A stretch of 64,000 nucleotides of DNA from Halopseudomonas pelagia (lineage in GTDB: Bacteria; Pseudomonadota; Gammaproteobacteria; Pseudomonadales; Pseudomonadaceae), in contig NZ_CP033116.1 of the NCBI RefSeq assembly GCF_009497895.1, positions 2,480,001 through 2,544,000 on the forward strand. Direction: 5' to 3'. A model generated the notes under the pieces. That model was not told where the DNA came from. It ran no database searches and saw only the letters and a list, made by a program, of their open reading frames with translations. Of this stretch, positions 57,608 to 64,000 are shown one piece after another. The position numbers and the translations under genes are program-made. Within the stretch, counting starts at the first letter, position 1. Every line of letters begins with the position of its first letter.

Positions 57608-58615
57608 TTAGCTGACCAGGAAGCGCCGGCTACCGGGCTTGCTGGTCTGATATAGGGTTTTCAACTCAGGGCGTGCTTTGAGAAGAGCGTCCAGATCCAG
57701 CGCAACGCTGTCCTTGGCCTTCTTCCAGGTAACTGACCCCTCGGCAAAGACGGCTTTGGTGGTAGGCCCCATGGCCTCTTGCAGACGCTGCTTGAGGACC
57801 GACTCCTGCGTGCCTAGCTCGGCCAGTGACAGGCGCACCTGTTTAAGCTCGGTATAGGCCTGGGACAGAACCTGGTCTTCAGAGAAGTCCGTCACCACAC
57901 CGTTATCTTCTGGGTAGAGCAACCGTAATGCTTGGTCAGCGGAATCGGAACCGTCTGCAGGGGGAGGGGTGTCGGTTTCAACGTACCTCCAGAATTGTTG
58001 TTCAAGCTCAATCAGCTTCTGGATTAGGATCTCGTCGCGCTCGATCCGGTAAACCTCCAGCTGTTGCCCTCCGAGCAATACCGCAACATCGGCAGCTTGC
58101 TTGCCGGTAACCGCCAGCTGGTGCATCACCTGAACCTCGACATACTTGGGGACACCGTCACGCCAAAGCTTTGCCCCGTTGATGCCCGCCGTCTTGCATT
58201 CCAGGATCTGCACCTCGGCACTGCCAATCACTTCACGGTCGATATTGGCCAGCATCCAGGGATGCTCTTGATGCTGCAGGACAGCGTTTACCTTACGTAC
58301 CTTGTTACCCGTTCGGCGCTGGTACTGGGAGGCCACCACTGGTTCGAGTATCACACCCCAAAATACCGGAGCGGTGTCATCATCCGAATTTGGCTTGGCC
58401 AGCCCTTGATCACGGTTGGTCTTCTCCAGCCACAGCTCCAGTGGCGATTTGTAAGGGTTCAGGCCGATGGCTGCGGAGGAATCAGAACTACCGATGCCGC
58501 GCTTGCGTACATCTAGCCAGTCAGTGCGGCTGAGATCCTTGGTGCTGACAAGGCGAAGCATGCCGCGATTATTTTTGTTGTTGGATGGGATAGAGGTTGA
58601 TTCGTGTGTGTTCAT
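57608..58615 (-). CDS. YqaJ-family viral recombinase/exonuclease
   Basis: A 335-residue nuclease of the lambda-exonuclease-like (YqaJ) family that should degrade 5' strands at DNA ends so that an annealing protein can load. N-terminal GIGSSDSSAAIGLNPYKSPL, WGVILEPVVASQYQ, and the catalytic core HPWMLANIDREVIG with ILECKTAGI contain the Glu/Asp/Lys set. Its usual partner is a RecT/Bet/Erf-type annealing protein; none is recognised next to it. The DUF932 gene is directly upstream. Confidence 0.9.
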   Translation of the reverse strand: MNTHESTSIPSNNKNNRGMLRLVSTKDLSRTDWLDVRKRGIGSSDSSAAIGLNPYKSPLELWLEKTNRDQGLAKPNSDDDTAPVFWGVILEPVVASQYQRRTGNKVRKVNAVLQHQEHPWMLANIDREVIGSAEVQILECKTAGINGAKLWRDGVPKYVEVQVMHQLAVTGKQAADVAVLLGGQQLEVYRIERDEILIQKLIELEQQFWRYVETDTPPPADGSDSADQALRLLYPEDNGVVTDFSEDQVLSQAYTELKQVRLSLAELGTQESVLKQRLQEAMGPTTKAVFAEGSVTWKKAKDSVALDLDALLKARPELKTLYQTSKPGSRRFLVS

Positions 58616-58637
58616 AACAAACTCCAGACGCAGAAAG

Positions 58638-58663
58638 GCCCGGTCAGCGCTGGCTGACCGGGC
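58638..58663 (-). repeat. intergenic hairpin between DUF932 and YqaJ genes
   Basis: A perfect 11-base-pair stem GCCCGGTCAGC/GCTGACCGGGC with GCTG loop. On the reverse strand it is followed by only a short CTTTCTG, so termination would be partial at best. Confidence 0.6.
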
Positions 58664-58722
58664 TTATGCCGTTGGGTTAAAAGGTGTGATAGAGCGGGGC
58701 AGAGGTCGCTCCCTGACAGGTT

Positions 58723-59691
58723 TCAAGCAACCAGGGCCAAGGCGTGATCTAGGGCTTTCTGCTTCAAGCTGGCGCCCTGGCCAAACCAGGCCGAGTCCAG
58801 ACGGTGGTCCACGCTGCGAGAACGTTTATCATGGTCAACATACTCAGTCACTGCATTCAGAAGGCCCCAGACGGTGTGCTGCGCTGATTCCATTTGTGAG
58901 CCGCGGCCTTTGCCGGAATACAGCTCTTGTACCTTCTGTAGCGCTCTGTGTTGAGTCAGCTCGCGACGATTGGCTACGTCCTTCTCGGTATCACAGATCA
59001 CCTGCAGGAAATAACCCAGGGCTTCACCGGTGTTTACCTTGCGCTCCGATAGCGTCTTCATGCGGTACATGAAGTCATCCCACTGCGACACTGAGACCCC
59101 GAGCTGGCGCTTGACTGCTTGCGGGTTGAACTCAGTATTGTGCGGTACCCGGATAGACTCAGCCGAGCCGTTCACCGCAATGGCCAGCGTGTTATTGCAC
59201 ACGACTCTTACCGTAGTAGGGGTAGCTACCGTCGCCAGGCTGCCATCACAGGACGTCGCCAGTAGAAGGTACCCACTGACTACGTCATTGCCTTTAAGCA
59301 CAGATGCCTGGCCGGTGCGTGCTAAAGCCCAGAACTTGCGACCACCTTTGAGCACACCTGCGGTCTCCAGCTCATAGCCGGCGTATTCGGTGAGATCACG
59401 GTAGAACTCCAATACGTCGAACGGCTGCACGACCTTATAGCGCTGCGATACCACCGACAGCGGTGCCTTGGTGTCCGAGCGGTACAACACCTTCTGCTCC
59501 GGAAACGTATGAATGCTACCCAGATGCGCTGCAGAATCTGACAGGAAGCGCACGGGTGATTCTTCGATCTGCCAGTTCATGCCGGCCTCATGCTGCCAGA
59601 CTTCCAGTGGTTGATGCGTGGTCAGCTTGTTACCCAGGCCATGCCAGGGTGTGGCGCCAACGTAAGCCATAGTTTCTAGTTGATGTGCCAT
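58723..59691 (-). CDS. DUF932 domain protein (YfjQ/YafZ-like)
   Basis: A 322-residue protein of the DUF932 family, found on plasmids, phages and islands and in E. coli cryptic elements. MAYVGATPWHGLGNKLTTHQ is the classic start, then YDVLEFYRDLTEY-type and GRKFWALARTG blocks, NTLAIAVNG, and SQWDDFMYRMKTLSERKVNT. Function is unknown; its strict presence beside YqaJ-type nucleases suggests a part in recombination or DNA end processing. Confidence 0.92.
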   Translation of the reverse strand: MAHQLETMAYVGATPWHGLGNKLTTHQPLEVWQHEAGMNWQIEESPVRFLSDSAAHLGSIHTFPEQKVLYRSDTKAPLSVVSQRYKVVQPFDVLEFYRDLTEYAGYELETAGVLKGGRKFWALARTGQASVLKGNDVVSGYLLLATSCDGSLATVATPTTVRVVCNNTLAIAVNGSAESIRVPHNTEFNPQAVKRQLGVSVSQWDDFMYRMKTLSERKVNTGEALGYFLQVICDTEKDVANRRELTQHRALQKVQELYSGKGRGSQMESAQHTVWGLLNAVTEYVDHDKRSRSVDHRLDSAWFGQGASLKQKALDHALALVA

Positions 59692-59715
59692 GGTGATATC
59701 TCCAAAACGGCATAG

Positions 59716-59747
59716 ACCGCCCAGGCCAAACGAATGGTCTAGGCGGT
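59716..59747 (-). repeat. intergenic hairpin upstream of the DUF932 gene
   Basis: ACCGCCCAGGCCA pairs with TGGTCTAGGCGGT with one mismatch over a 6-base loop. Together with 57557-57590 and 58638-58663 it gives one hairpin in each of the three gaps of the operon. Confidence 0.55.
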
Positions 59748-59782
59748 TAGCGTGGGGTTAAGAAAGGGGTAGAAGAGGTACG

Positions 59783-60091
59783 TCAGAAATGGGCGCGACA
59801 GTCCAGACAGCGGAAGTGGCAGAGCAACTGCTCGTCCACTAACTTGCCCAGCCGCAAACCGGCAATGCAGCCAGCCAAGGCGCCAGTGACGGCTCCTAGG
59901 CCAGCGCCAGCAAGGCCTGCAACTTTATTGCCAGCAACCACGCCTAGACGTGCACCCGCAGCTGCTCCTGTAACAGTGGTGGAAGCGCCACTGAAAGCTC
60001 CGGCTACGGTGCCAACGGTACCGCCGATACGCTTGCCATAATTGCAATAGACCACACGCTCCGATTCGCAGCGTGGACAGGGTTTGAGCAT
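59783..60091 (-). CDS. small zinc-ribbon protein with glycine-zipper membrane segment
   Basis: A 102-residue protein. CPRCESERVVYC at the N-terminus and CHFRCLDCRAHF at the end give two cysteine pairs, a zinc ribbon split by a long insert. The insert (residues about 22-85) is Gly/Ala-rich with many small-xxx-small steps (GTVGTVAGAFSGAS, GARLGVVAGNKVAG), typical for a glycine zipper that packs in the membrane. It is the first gene of the leftward operon. Function unknown; possibly a membrane-inserted element protein. Confidence 0.75.
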   Translation of the reverse strand: MLKPCPRCESERVVYCNYGKRIGGTVGTVAGAFSGASTTVTGAAAGARLGVVAGNKVAGLAGAGLGAVTGALAGCIAGLRLGKLVDEQLLCHFRCLDCRAHF

Positions 60092-60427
60092 AAAGAGCTC
60101 CTCATGAGATGGGCCAGTCGAGGGGCTGGCTTTGGTGGACTCATGGAGGTTATGTAGGGCTCTAAATTATTGGAATCGACAAGAGCCGATGAGGCATTCG
60201 TCCAATTTCTGGAGGCGCTGTTTTTCTCCAGTTTCAGGCTCTTGGGCTGAGGCAAGGAACTGCTCGGTATGAATGGAAGAAAACGTCTGCGGGTTCTAGG
60301 TCGATTCAGGCGCAGCCGCCCCTGGCTCAATTGCCTGGGAGTTTCTGGCTGCTCTCCTTCCGTGATGCCTCACGCATAAAGAAATTCGCCCATTGAGCGA
60401 ATTTCTTTTGGTCTGCGAACTTCGCGT
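60092..60427. other. gap between the operon start and the exported protein
   Basis: 336 bases without a credible gene. GAGCTCCTC at about 60092-60100 on the top strand is the reverse of the ribosome site of the zinc-ribbon gene. A self-complementary stretch lies around 60380-60410 (GAAATTCGCCCATTGAGCGAATTTC), with 10-base arms: the likely terminator of the leftward gene at 60428. Confidence 0.55.
60380..60410 (-). terminator. hairpin after the exported island protein gene
   Basis: AAAGAAATTCGC pairs with GCGAATTTCTTT around CCATTGA, with A- and T-rich arms on both sides. It ends the gene that stops at 60428. Confidence 0.75.
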
Positions 60428-61555
60428 TTAGCTTCGCGGGACCTCGACCAGTTCGTTACCGTCGATGCGGTAATTGAGGGTCATTTCTTGCGTCGGACAG
60501 CACATCGGATCTTCAATGCTGTGAATGAGGGTTTTGACCGAGATGATGCCATTCTCGACGGCCAGCTCAGCAGATTGAGAGTCGACAATGGTGTTTGCAA
60601 CGAGCTGATACTCGGAACCAGTGTGCAGGAATACCGCAAGGTATCGGGTCGCGATCTCACGCTCCATAGTGTACAGAACGGCAGCATCCTCCGTTGTCTT
60701 CCCGACGATGCGTGCCTTGAGGACGCTGCGGGCATCAACATATTCGTTTGCACCTGTCTCGTCTTTTACTGACTCGACGAGCGATGAAATAGCATTATCG
60801 AGCGTGCCCCCGGCCGGAACTTCATGGATTTTTCCGGCGGGTTCCGGGTCCGGTGTGTCTTCGACAGGGTCGGTGGGCATATCCATCATTTCCATCACGT
60901 CACCAAGAGTCATAATCTTCTTTGCTGAAGCATGAGTATTGGTGTCTGGGATACTCGCGCGGGGGTTGGCCATCAGGTGATCGTGATAGAGTATGTTGTA
61001 GCTGGCGACTATCTTGCGAACCGCGCGTTCACTCTTTGTTTCGTCCTTATGGAAGAGACCGTAGAAGAGTTCTTCTGTGTCATTGAGCTGAGTAAGGTCG
61101 GCGATAAAATCTTCTGTTTCGACAGTGAGCTGCATCATCCCGCGGACGAGCGCGAAGGACTTCAAGTACCCTTTATCCTGAACGGCAAAGACCATTGTCA
61201 GGGTGTGCCCCCTTCCGATTTCTGCGCTAGCCTTGACCAACCTCAGGCCGCTGCTTGCGCGAACTTTAGCAGCGTAATCTGCAATTACATAGTCGATGTC
61301 GATATCTGAAAGGAGGTCGTTGTCTTCGAGTGCGTCTTCGAACTCTAGATCTATATCAAATCCCATTTCAGAAAACATTGATCTGATTCGATCATAGGGA
61401 ACACCGGCCTCAGCGGGGCCCGATATTGGGGTGTAGTGCCAAAGCGTCAGCTCCTCAACGGCGTCACGAGCGTTGTTGGAGAAGAGATAGTAGGGGGTAT
61501 ACAGACCTAGCGAAATGCAGGTTAAAACTAGCCAGATTTTGAATGCTGTGCGCAT
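60428..61555 (-). CDS. uncharacterised membrane-anchored/exported island protein
   Basis: A 375-residue protein with one N-terminal hydrophobic helix (residues about 5-22, IWLVLTCISLGLYTPYY) and an acidic, mostly extracytoplasmic part. It has a cluster of acidic residues (EMGFDIDLEFEDALEDNDLL, then SDIDIDYVIADY) and a Pro/Asp-rich stretch (DPVEDTPDPEPAGK). Two adjacent Cys near the end (DPMCCPTQ). No known domain recognised. AAGGAC precedes the ATG at 61555; the upstream codon at 61627 lacks the sense of a signal. It may be part of the envelope cargo with the DUF1523 protein upstream. Confidence 0.65.
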   Translation of the reverse strand: MRTAFKIWLVLTCISLGLYTPYYLFSNNARDAVEELTLWHYTPISGPAEAGVPYDRIRSMFSEMGFDIDLEFEDALEDNDLLSDIDIDYVIADYAAKVRASSGLRLVKASAEIGRGHTLTMVFAVQDKGYLKSFALVRGMMQLTVETEDFIADLTQLNDTEELFYGLFHKDETKSERAVRKIVASYNILYHDHLMANPRASIPDTNTHASAKKIMTLGDVMEMMDMPTDPVEDTPDPEPAGKIHEVPAGGTLDNAISSLVESVKDETGANEYVDARSVLKARIVGKTTEDAAVLYTMEREIATRYLAVFLHTGSEYQLVANTIVDSQSAELAVENGIISVKTLIHSIEDPMCCPTQEMTLNYRIDGNELVEVPRS

Positions 61556-61799
61556 ATAACGTCCTTGCTGGGTGTGAGCGTCCGAATAGCCGAAAAGGAG
61601 CTGCTCCAAATTATCCGTAGCGGTCAATTGATACCGACCAATATTTTAAGTTTTTCTCCGGCTGTCACGGCGGTTAGCACACGTTAATAATTGCCGGGCT
61701 TGCGCGCGATACAGCTGATCAGGCACTCAATTGCCTACTATAAAGCTCTAACTCCTCATCAATATGGCTTAGAGTATCTCCATTCACATCAAACCAGCT

Positions 61800-62339
61800 T
61801 TAAAGCTGTTCACGTAGCGCCTTCTTTTTACCCAAACGCAGCAATTTGATCGCGATCGTAACAGCCAACATGCCCAAAAGAATGAATAACGCTATGTTAA
61901 AAATAGGCAAGGGTTCGTTACGATCCTTGGTTGCCTCGACGTGTGTGATATTCGGGAACATAGATAAGATCTGGATGCGCCAGCCGTAATATCGGATCAA
62001 TGCGAGCTGGGTGCTATCACGTGAGAATCCCTGCGCGCGTGCCTGTACATCAGCTGAATCGAACTTGAAATACCACGGGAATCCCCAGCCGGTATCCTCG
62101 TTGCGATAGACCCTGACCTGTTTCGTATCTGGGTTTTCGGTATTGACGAAATAGATGTCTCGGGTAGGTCCTTCAGCGGGGTTCTCTGCATTGATAACAC
62201 CATCATCATCAACCCGTTTGACTTCCACGCCGGTGACGTACACGACGTCATGCCGGGGCAACACGTAATAAAGGCCTGTGGCGGTAACGGCGAGGGTAGC
62301 TAACACAATAGCGGCAGTGAGCCGCTTGATCCATTTCAT
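61800..62339 (-). CDS. DUF1523 family membrane protein
   Basis: A 179-residue protein with an N-terminal transmembrane helix (about residues 8-26), a periplasmic domain, and a C-terminal helix (about 148-166, ALFILLGMLAVTIAIKLL). The family core is clear: HDVVYVTGVEVKRVD, RDIYFVNTENPDTKQVRVYR, NEDTGWGFPWYFKFDSADVQ. TTTAGGAGTAACTTTG before MKWIKR sets the start. Function is unknown. It stands alone, divergent from the ATP-grasp gene with 279 bases between. Confidence 0.85.
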   Translation of the reverse strand: MKWIKRLTAAIVLATLAVTATGLYYVLPRHDVVYVTGVEVKRVDDDGVINAENPAEGPTRDIYFVNTENPDTKQVRVYRNEDTGWGFPWYFKFDSADVQARAQGFSRDSTQLALIRYYGWRIQILSMFPNITHVEATKDRNEPLPIFNIALFILLGMLAVTIAIKLLRLGKKKALREQL

Positions 62340-62618
62340 CAAAGTTACTCCTAAAGGATGGGGGGATGATAACGGCCCCGAAGCCATTACCAAGGTAGAA
62401 TACTAAAGACTTGAGCAAAAGTTAGCGGAAATCGTTCTGGTTCATAGCTGTCGGCGATAAAAAAACGGTAATATCAATGGATCTCACAGGCTGCACCAGC
62501 TAAGGCCGGTTATTCCAAAAAGGCCGGCCTGATCTCCATCAGGCAAGTCACTCAATTGGCCGGTAATGATTGGCATGCGGGGGCGTTAGCATCATCAACA
62601 TTTGCCAAGAAGAAAATC

Positions 62619-63623
62619 ATGCTTTTATTCCTTGAGGGACAGTCGAGTCAGCGTGACGTGATCGCTGGCGCGAGAGAAGCTCTACCGGCATCAATTCGCA
62701 TCTTTGCCTCTCATAGACAAGACCGTCCCGAGATTACGGGTCTTGCTGATGTTGCTTGGACGGAGCCAGCTGACGATTTGGAGCGAGTTGGCTGGGCGAT
62801 CAACAAAGCTGTAAGCAACGGCATTAAAGTGGTGTTGGCTGGTAAATCCGGACAGCTTTATGAGGCCCACCGGGGTTGCTTCGAGGAGCATGGCATCAAC
62901 CTAGTGACGGGGTGCATATCCTTAGAATGGCTTCAGATGATTGAAGACAAGGGGCGATTTACTGCCGAAGCGATATGTAGTGGTTTGGCTTGTATTCCAG
63001 GAATCCCCGTTACAACATCCGAGGATTTGTTGGTTGCCTACCGTGATCTGGCAGAGCAAGGCCCGGTATGCGTCAAACCGGTGGTTGGAATTTATGGGCA
63101 GGGTTTCTGGAGGCTCAGTGAAAACACTGATCCATTTCGCTGTTTCGCAAACACAGATGTTCGTGAAGCAAACTTGGAGGTATTCGCTGATCTCTATGCA
63201 CGGGCGAAAAATCCAAAACCCCTTCTGGTAATGCCTTACATGGCTGGCAGCGAGTGCTCGATTGATATGGTCTGCGAGGGAGGGAGCGTGATTGCCTATG
63301 TTGGCCGGCGCAAGCAAGGCATCTATCAAACATTCGAGCGTGAAGGAGGCGCCGTAGAGCTTGCGATTCGTGCTGCTACGCATTTCAAATGCGATGGTCT
63401 CGTGAACGTTCAAACCCGCGATGACGGCAATGGTGTTCCGCACCTACTTGAAATTAATCCGCGTTATTCCGGTGGCATCGGTTATACCCGCGAAGTGGGG
63501 GTTAATTTGCCTGGAATCTTCGCCACCCGCAGGCTCAAGCTCCCGGAGCCAACCTCAAGATGGAAAATGGGCGTTCGCGTCAAAGCTATTTCTGTAGCGA
63601 TCCCCATGGACGGCAAATGTTAG
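62619..63623 (+). CDS. ATP-grasp enzyme next to a TerD-like gene
   Basis: A 334-residue ATP-grasp ligase. VCVKPVVGIYGQGFW holds the ATP-binding lysine region, GSECSIDMVCEGG the central loop, and LLEINPRYSGGIGYTREVGV the Glu/Asn metal ligands. It should join a carboxylate and an amine or thiol with ATP; the substrate is unknown. ATG 62619 with AAGAAG upstream is preferred to TTG 62556. A TerD-like gene follows after 51 bases on the same strand. ATP-grasp genes are known partners in Ter stress-response loci, so the pair is likely a functional unit. Confidence 0.85.
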   Translation: MLLFLEGQSSQRDVIAGAREALPASIRIFASHRQDRPEITGLADVAWTEPADDLERVGWAINKAVSNGIKVVLAGKSGQLYEAHRGCFEEHGINLVTGCISLEWLQMIEDKGRFTAEAICSGLACIPGIPVTTSEDLLVAYRDLAEQGPVCVKPVVGIYGQGFWRLSENTDPFRCFANTDVREANLEVFADLYARAKNPKPLLVMPYMAGSECSIDMVCEGGSVIAYVGRRKQGIYQTFEREGGAVELAIRAATHFKCDGLVNVQTRDDGNGVPHLLEINPRYSGGIGYTREVGVNLPGIFATRRLKLPEPTSRWKMGVRVKAISVAIPMDGKC

Positions 63624-63674
63624 TCTAAAGCTTGCCGAACTGTTATCGTGATTTAAAATGTGGAGATGACACGG

Positions 63675-64000
63675 ATGATTTTTCTCTCGCCTGGGGCAAA
63701 CGTCAGTATCGGTGGTAGTAACTGCAGTTGGAGTATGGAGAGTGACCGCGGAGCGCTTTTAGGCGATTACGCTGGTCTTGCGCTTTTGCTTCTTGACGGC
63801 AAGCGAAACCCATGCGGTAATCCAGTACTGTTTCAGTCACCACAACCATGGATGGAATGGAGCGGTGGCCCTGAAAAGGCTTTCTGTAGAATTTCTCTCG
63901 ATAGTCTCCCTCAGGGCTGTGAGAAAGTACTGATTGTAGCTTACGTTTACGCGGCGGCCGGGCCAGTTAGCGAGCTTGGCTCGGTGCACTTGATCGTTAA
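63675..64000 (+). CDS. TerD-domain-like protein, N-terminal part (runs off window)
   Basis: The frame is open from the ATG at 63675 (after TGGAGATGACACGG) to the right edge, 108 codons. MIFLSPGANVSIGGSNCSWS, then GDYAGLALLLLDGKRNPCGN, a PVLFQSPQPWMEWSG segment and ISLDSLPQGCEKVLIVAYVY follow the TerD pattern: a beta-sandwich with D-type calcium loops and the ISLDSLP-type turn. Some usual Asp residues of calcium-binding TerD proteins (DLDAS-type) are replaced here (GDYAGLAL), so calcium binding is doubtful. The C-terminal half is missing. Confidence 0.75.
   Translation, partial: MIFLSPGANVSIGGSNCSWSMESDRGALLGDYAGLALLLLDGKRNPCGNPVLFQSPQPWMEWSGGPEKAFCRISLDSLPQGCEKVLIVAYVYAAAGPVSELGSVHLIV

Noticed and set aside
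48150..64000. CRISPR array or second tRNA-Pro 3'-end repeat
   Set aside because: No regular repeat-spacer pattern was seen, and the end of tRNA-Pro does not recur in the window.

Overview
The window looks like a chromosomal segment of a pseudomonad, probably Pseudomonas sensu lato or a close relative such as Halopseudomonas. The main basis is gene content and order, compared from memory with P. aeruginosa. Blocks that match are maoC / lysophospholipase-like hydrolase / fadD2 / fadD1 / hrpA / hydrolase / KASIII / ECF sigma / anti-sigma; the aromatic aminotransferase divergent from uvrB; and tRNA-Val / thrS / infC / rpmI / rplT / pheS / pheT / ihfA / merR-like / tRNA-Pro. No database search was possible, so the species is not named.

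Layout. 1-8.6 kb: end of an RND efflux permease, oligopeptidase B, a small membrane protein, a TetR regulator, a cold-shock protein, isocitrate dehydrogenase kinase/phosphatase and a DUF748 protein. 8.6-11.8 kb: cysteine synthase and a MoxR-VWA pair. 11.9-24.2 kb: fatty-acid module (MaoC hydratase, lipase-like hydrolase, two acyl-CoA ligases, a KASIII) with the helicase HrpA and a sigma/anti-sigma pair. 24.5-33 kb: porin, lipoprotein, FemAB-like protein, cyclophilin, hydrolase, LysR and AraC regulators, acyl-CoA dehydrogenase. 33-40.4 kb: two tandem arrays of REP-type units on either side of tRNA-Asn, an aminotransferase and uvrB. The second array is split by a complete IS66-family element whose inverted repeats and 8-bp target duplication can be read directly. 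40.4-48.2 kb: translation operon from tRNA-Val to tRNA-Pro(GGG), including an infC that appears to start at AUU.

From 48.2 kb to the right edge the content changes to an accessory island that begins directly behind tRNA-Pro. It holds unrecognised divergent genes whose shared upstream region carries four ACATGT sites; an AlpA regulator with a decayed partial duplicate; a YfjJ/inovirus-Gp2-like gene cut by an IS3-family element (3-bp target duplication, reading frame restored if the element is removed); a lipoprotein/DUF1036 pair; a leftward operon of glycine-zipper protein, DUF932, YqaJ nuclease, Gp3-like protein and RadC; an exported protein; a DUF1523 protein; and, at the edge, an ATP-grasp enzyme followed by a TerD-like gene that runs off the window. 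AlpA, YfjJ, DUF932 and RadC together resemble the gene set of E. coli CP4-57-type cryptic elements. No integrase and no second attachment site are visible, so the right boundary lies outside.

How the parts may work together. The core blocks are housekeeping: fatty-acid activation and re-entry into synthesis, translation, DNA repair and envelope functions. The island seems to combine element regulation (AlpA, the two-winged-helix protein), DNA recombination (YqaJ, DUF932, Gp3-like, RadC) and cargo (lipoprotein/DUF1036, ATP-grasp/TerD). The ATP-grasp/TerD edge is the most likely entrance to a larger Ter-type stress or defence locus.
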